Both the position numbers and the translations under genes were made by a program. This document shows, one piece after another, positions 28,004 to 37,122 of a stretch of 64,000 bases of DNA. Source of the DNA: Pseudomonas sp. S06B 330. Its GTDB lineage: Bacteria > Pseudomonadota > Gammaproteobacteria > Pseudomonadales > Pseudomonadaceae. The stretch's first letter is position 1. Each line of letters opens with the position of its first letter. The stretch is taken from assembly GCF_002845275.2 (NCBI RefSeq), contig NZ_CP088149.1, positions 4,150,501-4,214,500 on the forward strand, written 5' to 3'. The notes below the pieces were generated by a model, which made no database searches, had not been told where the DNA came from, and saw nothing but the letters and a program-made list of their open reading frames with translations.

Positions 28004-28972
28004 CTAGCGGCGCTCGATCGGATCGATAATCTGCAGGGCCAGGGTGCCCTTGTGTGAACCCAGCTTGGCCTTGAACGACGGCACGCCGTTGGCCCGCAGG
28101 ATCAGCTCATCCGGCAGCTCAACCGGAATCACATCACCCGGCTGCATGTGAAGGATGTCGCGCAGCTTCAACTGACGACGTGCAACTGTCGCACTCAGCG
28201 GCACGCTGACATCCAGCACGTCTTCACGCAGGGCCTTGATCCAGCGCTCATCCTGGTCGTCCAGGTCAGACTGAAAACCGGCATCGAGCATTTCACGCAC
28301 CGGCTCGATCATCGAGTACGGCATGGTCACGTGCAGGTCGCCGCCACCGCCATCGAGCTCGATGTGGAAGGTCGAGACCACCACCGCCTCACTGGGCCCG
28401 ACAATGTTGGCCATGGCCGGGTTGACCTCGGAGTTGATGTACTCGAAGTTGACCGGCATGATCGCCTGCCAGGCTTCCTTCAGATCGACAAAGGCCTGAT
28501 CCAGCACCATGCGCACTACGCGCAGCTCGGTCGGGGTGAACTCCCGCCCCTCGATCTTGGCGTGACGACCGTCGCCACCAAAGAAATTGTCCACCAGCTT
28601 GAACACCAGCTTGGCGTCGAGGATAAACAGCGAAGTACCGCGCAGCGGCTTGATCTTGACCAGATTGAGGCTGGTCGGCACGTACAGCGAATGCACGTAC
28701 TCGCCGAACTTCATCACCTGCACACCGCCAACCGCCACGTCCGCAGAACGACGCAAGAGGTTGAACATGCTGATACGGGTGTAACGGGCAAAGCGCTCGT
28801 TGATCATTTCCAGGGTCGGCATACGTCCGCGAACGATGCGATCCTGACTGGTCAGGTCATAACTTTTGACACTGCCCGGTTCAGCATTGGTCTCGGTTTG
28901 TACCAGCCCATCGTCGACACCGTGCAACAAGGCATCGATTTCATCCTGGGACAGCAGGTCCTGCACGGCCAT
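28004..28972 (-). CDS. fliM: Flagellar motor switch protein FliM
   Basis: This is a 322-residue protein. The N-terminal CheY-binding peptide 'LLSQDEIDALLHG' is intact, a middle domain follows, and a SpoA domain is at the C-terminus ('LRDILHMQPGDVIPVELPDELILRANGVPSFKAKLGS'). It couples CheY-P binding to rotor direction. It lies between fliL and fliN with short gaps. Confidence 0.96.
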   Translation of the reverse strand: MAVQDLLSQDEIDALLHGVDDGLVQTETNAEPGSVKSYDLTSQDRIVRGRMPTLEMINERFARYTRISMFNLLRRSADVAVGGVQVMKFGEYVHSLYVPTSLNLVKIKPLRGTSLFILDAKLVFKLVDNFFGGDGRHAKIEGREFTPTELRVVRMVLDQAFVDLKEAWQAIMPVNFEYINSEVNPAMANIVGPSEAVVVSTFHIELDGGGGDLHVTMPYSMIEPVREMLDAGFQSDLDDQDERWIKALREDVLDVSVPLSATVARRQLKLRDILHMQPGDVIPVELPDELILRANGVPSFKAKLGSHKGTLALQIIDPIERR

Positions 28973-28981
28973 CGGTGGCTC

Positions 28982-29479
28982 CTACTGCAATACGAAATTG
29001 GTGAACAGCAACTGGTCGATGACCGGGTTGCCGACTTCCTTCTGGGCGACTTCCTGCACGCTGGCGGTCGCTTTCTGGCGCAACATTTCCTGGCCGACGG
29101 GGCTTGCCAAGGTGTCGAAACCCTGCCCGGAAAACAGCATCACCAGGTTGTTGCGGATAACCGGCATGTGCACCTTCAATTTATCCAGCGCCGCCTGATC
29201 ACGCCCCTGCAAAGTGATGCTCACCTGCATGTAGCGCTGACGACCGTTCTGGTTGAAGTTGACCACGAAGGCGGGGGCCAGTGGCTCATAGATCGCTGCA
29301 GGCTTGAGGTTGCCGGCCTGTGCCGCGTCTGCAGCAGGCTGGTCCGCAGACTTGTGCAGGACAAACCAGGTGGCACCCACCGACAGGCCGATAGCCAGCA
29401 ACAATGCCAGCACCAGCAGCAGGATCAGTTTGAGTTTGCCTTTCGCGGCCGGGTCTTTCTCTGCGTCGCTCTTCGCCAT
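28982..29479 (-). CDS. fliL: Flagellar basal body protein FliL
   Basis: This 165-residue protein has a cytoplasmic charged N-terminus, one membrane helix (about 17-37; 'LILLLVLALLLAIGLSVGATWFVL') and a periplasmic domain of the stomatin-like FliL fold. It supports stator function around the motor. It is the first gene of the fliLMNOPQR-flhB run, preceded by a good sigma-54 element. Confidence 0.93.
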   Translation of the reverse strand: MAKSDAEKDPAAKGKLKLILLLVLALLLAIGLSVGATWFVLHKSADQPAADAAQAGNLKPAAIYEPLAPAFVVNFNQNGRQRYMQVSITLQGRDQAALDKLKVHMPVIRNNLVMLFSGQGFDTLASPVGQEMLRQKATASVQEVAQKEVGNPVIDQLLFTNFVLQ

Positions 29480-29528
29480 GCCAATATTCCGTCATTCATC
29501 GGAGAATTCAGTCACATGGCGTGGGTTG

Positions 29529-29544
29529 AGCAAGTGTTATGCCA
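29529..29544 (-). promoter_or_regulatory. Sigma-54 promoter upstream of fliL
   Basis: The minus strand reads TGGCATAACACTTGCT. The TGGC -24 box and TTGC -12 box have exact GG-N10-GC spacing. It lies 50-65 bases upstream of the fliL ATG and is well placed to drive fliLMNOPQR-flhB. Confidence 0.8.
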
Positions 29545-29613
29545 ACCTGGTAAAAGAAGGGGCGTCCAGAAAAGACCACTCTGTCTGACCCGCTGTAGCC
29601 GCGGTGAGGCCGA

Positions 29614-30900
29614 TCAGGCGTAATAGTCCACTGCACTGGAGCCAATCACTGTCTGCTGCTCGATGGGTGCAGTACTTGCAGCCACTTCGCCACTCTCACC
29701 CGTCTCATTGCGCCGCGCCGCTACCCCACTCAGACGCGGCGAATCCGGATTACTTTGCTGTTGCTGCTGGCCACGAGACTGATCGGCGACATTGACATCT
29801 GGCTGCCCGAGCCCTTGCTGGGCAAACATTTCCTTGAGCCGGTGGACCTGGTTTTCCAGGGCTTCACGCACGCCAACATGGCCGCTGGTGAAGGTAATCT
29901 GCGCCTGTTGCTCAGGTGCCAGGTTAACGCGGATATCCAGCCGCCCCAGCTCTGCTGGCTCCAGTTGGATATCGGCCGATTTCAAACTCTGGCTGGAGAG
30001 GTACATCACCCGATTGACCAGGCCTTCAGTCCAGCCCCCCTGGTTCATCGCCAGAGGCTGATGCAAAGGCGCTGCAGCGACCGGTACCGCTGTGGCGGTT
30101 TTTACCGTGGCCGCCTGGGTCAAGGTACTCAAGCGCTCAGCGAAGTTATCCACACGGGTGTCACTGGAGGCGCTCTTGAGGTCCTTGAGGCCATCATCCA
30201 GTAATCCGGCAAAGGCTTTCTCACCACCCTCACCCTGCTCGGCATCAGCACCAGGCTTGTCGAGCAGCGCCGCCAGGGTATTGACGGCTGGTTGAGCGGA
30301 CGCCGCTTCTGGCTGAGCTGTCGTCGGTTTGCTGGCTGCATGCGCCGAGGTGGTACCCTGGGCTTGCGCGCTCTGCTCCAGCGCCATGCGCAAGGCAGGC
30401 AGATCGGCCAACGGGTCTGCCTCCGGGTCGAATTCAGGCGTTGGCGCAACGGCAGCTGCCTGGGCTTGCAATTGTGCCGCCTGGACCACCGGCGCCACGG
30501 CTTCGGCCTGGGCCTGGATCAACTGGGCACCTGGCTGAGCATCGGTCACTTGACCGGCCACCAGATTGGGATCGAGCAGTGTCGGGTCCGTCGCTGCGCC
30601 AGGAGCGAGCGTGTCATCCTGCCCCTCAGGCAAGGTCTTGCCGCTACCGGCAAGCTTCGACTGCTCGGCGGCATCGTCCTTGCCATCGACAGCGTCTTTG
30701 CTGGCGGCGGCGTTTTTGTCACGCTTTAGCGCCTCGGCGCTCGTCGGCGACTTTTCCCGAGACTGCTGGGCATACACACTGGAAAAGCCCGAAGCCTTGT
30801 CACCCGCCACCTGCGGCGACTTCTCCGGCTGATTAGCGGCTGCGCGCGAGGGCTTTGCCGCGACACCGACTTGCAGCAATGGATTGGAAGCGACAGGCAT
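29614..30900 (-). CDS. fliK: Flagellar hook-length control protein FliK
   Basis: This 428-residue protein has a long Ala/Gln/Pro-rich N-terminal ruler region. Its C-terminal domain (about 285-375) has the FliK pattern 'SADIQLEPAELGRLDIRVNLAPEQQAQITFTSGHVGVREALENQVHRLKEMFAQQGL'. The last residues form a Gln-rich tail. It measures hook length and triggers the FlhB switch. It follows hptB and precedes the fliL promoter. A second FliK-domain protein lies at 7773-9341. Confidence 0.92.
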   Translation of the reverse strand: MPVASNPLLQVGVAAKPSRAAANQPEKSPQVAGDKASGFSSVYAQQSREKSPTSAEALKRDKNAAASKDAVDGKDDAAEQSKLAGSGKTLPEGQDDTLAPGAATDPTLLDPNLVAGQVTDAQPGAQLIQAQAEAVAPVVQAAQLQAQAAAVAPTPEFDPEADPLADLPALRMALEQSAQAQGTTSAHAASKPTTAQPEAASAQPAVNTLAALLDKPGADAEQGEGGEKAFAGLLDDGLKDLKSASSDTRVDNFAERLSTLTQAATVKTATAVPVAAAPLHQPLAMNQGGWTEGLVNRVMYLSSQSLKSADIQLEPAELGRLDIRVNLAPEQQAQITFTSGHVGVREALENQVHRLKEMFAQQGLGQPDVNVADQSRGQQQQQSNPDSPRLSGVAARRNETGESGEVAASTAPIEQQTVIGSSAVDYYA

Positions 30901-30980
30901 GTGGGCATCTCCGCGAAGAGGTCTTGAACATTAATGAGCGAAGACACTGCAAGAGCCACGCCAAGTTGCCACAAAACCAC

Positions 30981-31328
30981 TCAACCAATCGAAACCCGAT
31001 GGCGCTCATCGGCATACAACTGACGAACCGCCTCGTATTCGCGGTCAATCTGGTTGATCAGGTCCTCGATATCGTTCAGCGGTGGCTGCTTGACGCGCTC
31101 TTCCAATTGCCGACACAGCTCGGCCAGGGCTTTGGCGCCCATGTTGCTGCTACTCCCCTTAAAGCTGTGCGCCGCATAGCCGAGTTGCTCCGGGCTGGTC
31201 GCCTCGTGCAACTGACTGAGGCGGATTTCGGAGTCTTTGAGAAAGGTATCGAGCAACGTCAGGTAGTCATCTTCCATGACCTCCTGCAAGCCGCTTAACA
31301 CCTCATGATCGATATGGATATTGGACAC
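30981..31328 (-). CDS. hptB: Histidine phosphotransfer protein HptB
   Basis: This is a 115-residue four-helix Hpt domain with phosphoacceptor His54 in 'AAHSFKGSSSNMGA'. In P. aeruginosa HptB receives phosphate from hybrid kinases and passes it to HsbR, controlling swarming and biofilm through HsbA. The same trio is encoded here in the order hsbA, hsbR, hptB. It lies 25 bases after hsbR, consistent with one transcript. Confidence 0.9.
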   Translation of the reverse strand: MSNIHIDHEVLSGLQEVMEDDYLTLLDTFLKDSEIRLSQLHEATSPEQLGYAAHSFKGSSSNMGAKALAELCRQLEERVKQPPLNDIEDLINQIDREYEAVRQLYADERHRVSIG

Positions 31329-31353
31329 TTGCTCACTCCTTGATCAAGTTAGA

Positions 31354-33066
31354 TTATGCCAGAGCCTCCCAGGCAAACTCCACGCATACGCGGCGCCCCT
31401 CGTCAGCCCAGTCAGCACGCCGGCTCAGCCGCCGTATAAGGTTCAACCCGCGCCCGAACAAGCCCTGCTCAACCAGCGGACGCGCAAGCACTGTACGCAC
31501 ATCGAAGCCCTTGCCGCTATCTTCGACTTCAATGATCAGACGCCCGCCCGAACCTTGAGGTTCAACCTGCACGCTTATTCGAATATAGCCACTGCACAGC
31601 GCCTGCAAGCGCTCGTTGCGCTGACGATAATAATCGCCGAAACCCTGCGCATCTCGCTTGAGCGCCGAATCAAGGCCCAACACACCATGCTCCAGGGCAT
31701 TGGAATACAACTCCGTCAAGACGCTATACAGCGCCCCGCTCTGCGCCCGCAAGCCATGCACCTCCTGCAGTAGCTGGAGCAAATAGGGTAATGGATTGAA
31801 ACGCTTGAGGGTTTCGGCGCGAAACTCAAACTGCAGCGACCAGTCCAGCGGCGTCGATTGCCCACTGTCGGAGTAAATCACTGGCGAGGGTGACAACGCC
31901 TCCGGCTCGACCAGCGCAATCTCCAGCAGGCTCACATCATCACGGTAGCGCCCACCAAATGCCTGCAGCGCTTGCTGCACCTCCTCGAACAACAAGTCTG
32001 GCTGACGATTGGCGCTGAGCACCTGGCGAAGCCGCTCGACACCGAACAACTGGTCGTTCTCGTCACTGGTGTCGACCACCCCATCAGACAGCAGAAACAA
32101 ACGCTCGCCCAGCGCCATGGGCAACGCCTGAGTAGTATCGTCAAACCGCTCGGGCGTCAGTACGCCCAAGGGTAAGTGCCGGGACACCAACGGCAATGGT
32201 TCCGCACCGTCAGCAGCCAACAGATAACCATCCGGCATGCCGCCGTTCCAGACCTCGACCATGCGCCGCTGAAAACTCAAGTTGAGCATCAGTGCGCAAC
32301 AGAACATATCCACAGGCAGGATGCGCTTGAGCTTGGCGTTCATTTCGCGCAGGGTTTCCGCTAGGCCATAGCCTTTGGCCGTCATGCCGTAAAACACCTC
32401 CGCCAGCGGCATTGCCCCTACCGCTGCAGGCAGGCCATGCCCCGTGAAGTCGCCGAGCAGCACATGCATATCCCCGGACGGGGTAAACGCCGCTAGTAAC
32501 AGGTCGCCGTTGAACAGCGCATAGGGCGATTGCAGGTAGCGGATATTAGGCGCACTCAGGCAACCGGCATGAGCCACTTTGTCGAACACCGCCTTGGCCA
32601 CCCGCTGCTCATTGAGCAGGTGGTGGTGGTGACGGATGATCTGGTCACGCTGCTCCAGCACCGTGGCCTGCAGGCGGCGCAAGCGATCCATGGCCTTGAT
32701 CTTGGCGGCCAGAATCACCGGACTGTAGGGTTTTGCCAGAAAATCGTCGCCCCCAGCCTCAAGGCAACGCACCAACGCTTGCTCTTCACTGAGTGAAGTC
32801 AGGAAGATAATCGGCACCAGTGCCTCACCTGCCAGCGTCTTGATTTGCCGCGCCGCCTCAAAGCCGTCCATCACCGGCATCAATGCATCAAGCAAGACGA
32901 TTTGCGGATGACACTCAGCAAACAACGCCACCGCCTGCGCGCCGTTTTCAGCCGTGAGCACCGAATGACCCTGGTTGCGAACGATACGCGCCAGCAGCAG
33001 ACGATCCGCCGCACCGTCTTCGGCGATAAGCACGGTCAAGCCTGACTCAGGCATAGCCTGGATCAA
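31354..33066 (-). CDS. hsbR: Response regulator with PP2C phosphatase and HATPase domains, HsbR
   Basis: This 570-residue protein has a receiver domain (about 8-125, phosphoacceptor Asp60 in 'IVLLDALMPVMDG'), a PP2C/SpoIIE-type phosphatase (about 185-390; 'LLLAAFTPSGDMHVLLGDFTGHG', 'LFLLSDGVVDT') and a C-terminal HATPase of the anti-sigma kinase type (about 435-565; 'ELYSNALEHG', 'VEDSGKGFD'). It acts as kinase and phosphatase for HsbA. The start overlaps the hsbA stop (ATGA). Length equals the P. aeruginosa protein family. Confidence 0.92.
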   Translation of the reverse strand: MIQAMPESGLTVLIAEDGAADRLLLARIVRNQGHSVLTAENGAQAVALFAECHPQIVLLDALMPVMDGFEAARQIKTLAGEALVPIIFLTSLSEEQALVRCLEAGGDDFLAKPYSPVILAAKIKAMDRLRRLQATVLEQRDQIIRHHHHLLNEQRVAKAVFDKVAHAGCLSAPNIRYLQSPYALFNGDLLLAAFTPSGDMHVLLGDFTGHGLPAAVGAMPLAEVFYGMTAKGYGLAETLREMNAKLKRILPVDMFCCALMLNLSFQRRMVEVWNGGMPDGYLLAADGAEPLPLVSRHLPLGVLTPERFDDTTQALPMALGERLFLLSDGVVDTSDENDQLFGVERLRQVLSANRQPDLLFEEVQQALQAFGGRYRDDVSLLEIALVEPEALSPSPVIYSDSGQSTPLDWSLQFEFRAETLKRFNPLPYLLQLLQEVHGLRAQSGALYSVLTELYSNALEHGVLGLDSALKRDAQGFGDYYRQRNERLQALCSGYIRISVQVEPQGSGGRLIIEVEDSGKGFDVRTVLARPLVEQGLFGRGLNLIRRLSRRADWADEGRRVCVEFAWEALA

Positions 33067-33374
33067 CTGATATCGAACAGTTTGTCGAAATTGGAGATGG
33101 CGAGGATCGTGCGCACATCCGAGTTGGTATTGACTACACGGATATCCGAGTCATCACCACCGACGTGATCACGCAGCATCAACAGCATGCCGAGCGCCGA
33201 ACTGTCGAGGTAGGTGGCGTCCTTGAGATCGACCACCACCGAATCGGGCTTTTGGCCCTCCCCCCTGCGCTCATACGCATCACGAAAATCTTGATGCTTG
33301 CCAAAGTCAAAACGCCCCTTGACTGAGATCGTCAGCTTTTTCCCATCCTGGGACAGCTCAGAATTAACTGCCAT
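33063..33374 (-). CDS. hsbA: STAS-domain anti-sigma-factor antagonist HsbA
   Basis: This 103-residue STAS domain has the phosphorylatable serine region 'YLDSSALGM' at about 55-63 (Ser58). In Pseudomonas, HsbA phosphorylated by HsbR partitions between FlgM and a diguanylate cyclase, balancing motility and c-di-GMP output. The ATG at 33374 is preferred; an upstream in-frame ATG at 33392 sits on its ribosome site. It is first of the hsbA-hsbR-hptB group, about 95 bases after fliJ. Confidence 0.9.
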   Translation of the reverse strand: MAVNSELSQDGKKLTISVKGRFDFGKHQDFRDAYERRGEGQKPDSVVVDLKDATYLDSSALGMLLMLRDHVGGDDSDIRVVNTNSDVRTILAISNFDKLFDIS

Positions 33375-33468
33375 GCTGGAGATTCCTTCCATTACGACGA
33401 CTACACACAGCTACAAGGTTTAGCAGCCTGGACACCTTGCGGCAACCCTTTCCCGGCCTAGCCCTGCA

Positions 33469-33921
33469 TCAGTAGCGATCATGACGCGGCAAACGCTGGG
33501 ACAACTCGTCGAGCAGTTTTTGCTCACGCTTGTCTTCAATGATCCGCGCCTCATCGATATAGCGCTGGACCAGCTTGCGCAAGCCCTCAACCCGAGCATA
33601 AGCCTGTTGCCAGGTACCACGGGCGTTGTTGAGGTTGTTTTGATGCCAGGCCAGGCTTTGGCGCTGCTGGGTCATGGCACTTTCAAGCTGTCCGAGAAAG
33701 CGCTGATAGTTGACCAGCCAGCTACCAGAAACACCCTGCCCGCCGCGGTCGATCCATTGCAACTGGTAGTCTTCACGAAAGCGGTCGAGCTCAGCGAGTT
33801 TGGCCTGCGCCATGTTCACCTGCTGCTGGAACTGTCCCAGGCGCTGAGCCGCCTGGCGCTCGGCGTTCTCGGCCATTTCCACCACTGGCGTCAGACGTGC
33901 GGCACGACTGGGCTGAGCCAT
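33469..33921 (-). CDS. fliJ: Flagellar export chaperone escort FliJ
   Basis: This 150-residue protein is entirely coiled-coil-like (long Q/L/R/E heptads), as expected for FliJ, the stalk of the FliI ATPase ring. It starts MAQPSRAARLTPVVEMAENAER and is located 6 bases after fliI, the usual order. The sequence is poorly conserved, so position is a large part of the call. Confidence 0.9.
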   Translation of the reverse strand: MAQPSRAARLTPVVEMAENAERQAAQRLGQFQQQVNMAQAKLAELDRFREDYQLQWIDRGGQGVSGSWLVNYQRFLGQLESAMTQQRQSLAWHQNNLNNARGTWQQAYARVEGLRKLVQRYIDEARIIEDKREQKLLDELSQRLPRHDRY

Positions 33922-33927
33922 GGCTTA

Positions 33928-35295
33928 TCAGGCGCCTGCATCGGATTTTGGTTGGGTGAACACGCTGGCCAAGTGCTCACGACTCTGCTGCATGCCGACA
34001 TTGTCGTTCAAGCCCTGGCGCAGGAAGTGCACCAGTTTTGGCTGCAGGGCAATCGCCAGGTCAGTCTCGGCATCACCACCGGCCACATAGGCACCGACAC
34101 TGATCAGGTCGCGGCTCTGCGACAGGCGTGACCACAGTTGCTTGAACTGCTGGGCCTCGCGCATCTGATCCGGGCTTACCACCTGAGGCATGACCCGGCT
34201 GATCGAGGCTTCGATGTCGATGGCCGGATAGTGCCCCTCTTCGGCCAGACGTCGGGACAGTACGATATGCCCGTCCAATACACCCCGCGCCGAGTCGGCG
34301 ATCGGGTCCTGCTGATCATCACCCTCGGACAACACGGTATAAAACGCGGTAATCGAACCACCGCCCGCCTCGCCGTTACCAGCACGCTCCACCAGCTTCG
34401 GCAGCTTGGCAAACACCGATGGCGGATACCCCTTGGTGGCTGGCGGCTCGCCAATCGCCAGGGCAATTTCCCGCTGGGCCTGAGCGAAACGGGTCAGCGA
34501 ATCCATCAGCAACAGGACATTCTTGCCCTTGTCGCGGAAATACTCGGCAATCCGCGTGCAGTACATCGCGGCGCGCAGACGCATCAGTGGCGCATCATCG
34601 GCCGGGGAGGCAACGACCACCGAACGCTTGAGGCCCTCGGTGCCAAGAATATGTTCGATGAACTCCTTGACCTCACGACCCCGCTCACCGATCAGGCCGA
34701 CGACGATGATGTCGGCCTCGGTGAAACGGGTCATCATACCCAGCAGCACGCTCTTGCCCACGCCGGTACCGGCGAACAAGCCCAGGCGTTGACCACGCCC
34801 TACGGTCAACAAGCCGTTGATACTGCGGATACCGACGTCCAACGGCTGGCTGATCGGGTCGCGATTGAGCGGGTTAATGGTCGGGCCATCCATCGGCACC
34901 CAGTCTTCGGCCTTCATCCCGCCCTTGCCATCTAGCGCCCGTCCGGCACCATCAAGGACCCGTCCAAGCATACTCATGCCCATCGGCAAACGGCCATTAT
35001 CCGCCAGCGGCACTACCCGCGCGCCCGGTGCGATGCCGGCAACACTGCCGACGGGCATAAGAAAAACTTTGCTGCCAGCGAAGCCCATGACCTCCGCCTC
35101 GACCCGCACCGGATGATGGCTGTCGTCGTTGATTACCACGCAGCGGCTGCCAATGGCGGCACGCAAGCCTTCGGCCTCCAGGGTCAAACCGACCATACGC
35201 AGCAGGCGGCCCTCGACGACCGGCTGGGTTGGTAGTTTGACGGTGTCGGCGTAGGTACCCAGGCGCTTGGCGAAACTGGTGCGTTCAAGGCGCAT
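33928..35295 (-). CDS. fliI: Flagellum-specific ATPase FliI
   Basis: This 455-residue protein is related to F1-ATPase beta. Walker A 'AGTGVGKS' is at about 175-182, Walker B at '[27 protein letters not shown]', and the catalytic glutamate is in '[10 protein letters not shown]'. It energises unfolding and delivery of export substrates with FliH and FliJ. Its start overlaps the fliH end by 11 bases. Confidence 0.96.
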   Translation of the reverse strand: MRLERTSFAKRLGTYADTVKLPTQPVVEGRLLRMVGLTLEAEGLRAAIGSRCVVINDDSHHPVRVEAEVMGFAGSKVFLMPVGSVAGIAPGARVVPLADNGRLPMGMSMLGRVLDGAGRALDGKGGMKAEDWVPMDGPTINPLNRDPISQPLDVGIRSINGLLTVGRGQRLGLFAGTGVGKSVLLGMMTRFTEADIIVVGLIGERGREVKEFIEHILGTEGLKRSVVVASPADDAPLMRLRAAMYCTRIAEYFRDKGKNVLLLMDSLTRFAQAQREIALAIGEPPATKGYPPSVFAKLPKLVERAGNGEAGGGSITAFYTVLSEGDDQQDPIADSARGVLDGHIVLSRRLAEEGHYPAIDIEASISRVMPQVVSPDQMREAQQFKQLWSRLSQSRDLISVGAYVAGGDAETDLAIALQPKLVHFLRQGLNDNVGMQQSREHLASVFTQPKSDAGA

Positions 35296-36046
35296 CGGTG
35301 CTGTCCAGATCGACGGTCAAGTCGGGCGCAGCCGGATGCAGCCCCTGATCGTGCAACTGATCGAACAACTGCACCAGGGCCTTTTCGATACGCGTCTCCA
35401 TGGTCGCATCGATACGGCTATGGTCGGTCTCGATGCGGCAACCACCGGGCAGCAGCGCCTCATCTTCAAGCAACTTCCAGCGTTCTTCGTGACGCTCGCG
35501 CAAGGCTTTGGCCTGCTCGAAGTCTTGCGGATTGATATGAATACGGATGTTGTCTGCGCCCATCGGTAGCAGCTTCAGGGCTTCGCGCAACACCTGGCTG
35601 ATCTGACTGGAATCAATGCGCAGTTCGCGCCCGATGACTTCCTTGGCCATGTGCGCAACCAGACTCACCAGGCCTTTCTCGATCTGGCTGTCCTGCTCGG
35701 CAATGGGCTCCAACAGGTTGCCCATCAATTGCTCGAGGCTGGCCAATTTGGCCGCCAGGGCGACTTCGGCCTCTTGCCGGACCTTGAGCTGAGTGCTGTG
35801 GAAGCCTTCACGCTCACCGGTGGCAAAGCCTTCGTTGTAGGCTTCCTGACGAATGCTTTCGAGCTCTTCAAGGGTCAGCGGCTGAACTTCTTCGAGCGGT
35901 ACTTCCTCGATTTCTTCCTGAACCACCTCAGGCTCGGGTTCAGGCTCCGGCTCAGGCTCCGGATCAAAGCTGGGCAACGCCCAGCGATTGAAGGCCTCGA
36001 CGTCATCGGCGCGAATCAGCTCACTCAGGTGCTCGTTGGTTGACAT
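35285..36046 (-). CDS. fliH: Flagellar export regulator FliH
   Basis: This 253-residue protein starts [28 protein letters not shown] Glu-Pro repeat follows at about 29-42, then an acidic segment, a helical coiled coil and a C-terminal FliI-binding/V-ATPase E-like domain ('[22 protein letters not shown]', '[20 protein letters not shown]'). It inhibits FliI and tethers it to the C-ring. The chosen ATG omits four residues of a longer frame. Confidence 0.92.
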   Translation of the reverse strand: MSTNEHLSELIRADDVEAFNRWALPSFDPEPEPEPEPEPEVVQEEIEEVPLEEVQPLTLEELESIRQEAYNEGFATGEREGFHSTQLKVRQEAEVALAAKLASLEQLMGNLLEPIAEQDSQIEKGLVSLVAHMAKEVIGRELRIDSSQISQVLREALKLLPMGADNIRIHINPQDFEQAKALRERHEERWKLLEDEALLPGGCRIETDHSRIDATMETRIEKALVQLFDQLHDQGLHPAAPDLTVDLDSTDAP

Positions 36047-36102
36047 GATTGCACGCACTCATAAAACAGTTTTTTGGAACCGCAGCCAGCGATAAGACCC
36101 GC

Positions 36103-37122
36103 TTAGATCATCTCTTCGCCGCCCTTGCCACCGAGCACGATTTCTCCGGCTTCGGCCATACGGCGGGCGATGGTGAGGATTTCCTTTTGCGCCGTCTCGA
36201 CATCGCTGACACGCACTGGGCCCTTGGCCTCGAGGTCGTCGCGCAGCAACTCGGAGGCACGCTTGGACATGTTCTTGAAGATCTTCTCCTTGACCTTCTC
36301 GTCGGCACCTTTGAGCGATACCACCAGCACATCGGAAGACACTTCGCGCAGCAGCGCCTGAATGCCACGATCATCAACATCAGCGAGGTTGTTGAAGACG
36401 AACATCAAGTCTTCGATTTGCTCGGACAGATCGCCATCGATGTCGCGAATCGCGTCCATCAGCTGACCTTCCACAGAGCTGTCGAGGAAGTTCATGATAT
36501 CGGCAGCACGCTTGATACCACCCAGGGTGGTACGCGCCGCGTTGGAGTTGCCGGAGAACTGCTTCTCGAGGATCTGGTTGAGTTCCTTGAGCGCCGCCGG
36601 CTGCACGGTGTTGAGTGAGGAGACGCGCAGGATGATGTCCAGGCGTACCTTGTGGTCAAAGTTGCCCAGCACTTCACCGGCCTGATCAGGGTCCAGATAA
36701 GCCACGACGATGGCCTGAATCTGTGGGTGCTCGTACCGGATGACGTCAGCCACGGCACGCGGCTCCATCCATTTGAGGCTGTCCAGGCCGCTGGTGTTGC
36801 CACCGAGCAAAATGCGGTCGATCAAGCCGTTGGCCTTGTCTTCACCCAGCGCCTGGGTGAGCATCTTGCGGATGTAGCCATCGGAGCCGACACCCAGGCT
36901 GGTCTGATCGCCAACAATCTCGACGAACTCACTCATCACCTGCTCGACCTGCTCGCGATGGACGTTGCCCATCTGCGCCATGGCCACGCCAACTCGCTGT
37001 ACCTCCTTGGGCCCCATGTGCCGCAACACCTGCGCAGCATCGGTTTCACCCAGGGACAAGAGCAGGATCGCGGCTTTGTCGACCCGGGTCAGTTTGGCGG
37101 TAAGGGCTCGGTTATCACTCAT
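36103..37122 (-). CDS. fliG: Flagellar motor switch protein FliG
   Basis: This 339-residue C-ring protein shows the N-terminal FliF-binding domain, the middle domain with the EHPQ motif ('RYEHPQIQAIVVAYLDPDQA') and the C-terminal stator-contact domain with charged residues ('ALLREVSSDVLVVSLKGADEKVKEKIFKNMSKRASELLRDDLE'). It transmits torque from MotAB/MotCD. It overlaps fliF by 8 bases. Confidence 0.96.
   Translation of the reverse strand: MSDNRALTAKLTRVDKAAILLLSLGETDAAQVLRHMGPKEVQRVGVAMAQMGNVHREQVEQVMSEFVEIVGDQTSLGVGSDGYIRKMLTQALGEDKANGLIDRILLGGNTSGLDSLKWMEPRAVADVIRYEHPQIQAIVVAYLDPDQAGEVLGNFDHKVRLDIILRVSSLNTVQPAALKELNQILEKQFSGNSNAARTTLGGIKRAADIMNFLDSSVEGQLMDAIRDIDGDLSEQIEDLMFVFNNLADVDDRGIQALLREVSSDVLVVSLKGADEKVKEKIFKNMSKRASELLRDDLEAKGPVRVSDVETAQKEILTIARRMAEAGEIVLGGKGGEEMI

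Noticed and set aside
28148..29623. 491-codon plus-strand frame opposite fliM/fliL
   Set aside because: It is antisense to conserved FliM and FliL, and its product lacks any family resemblance.
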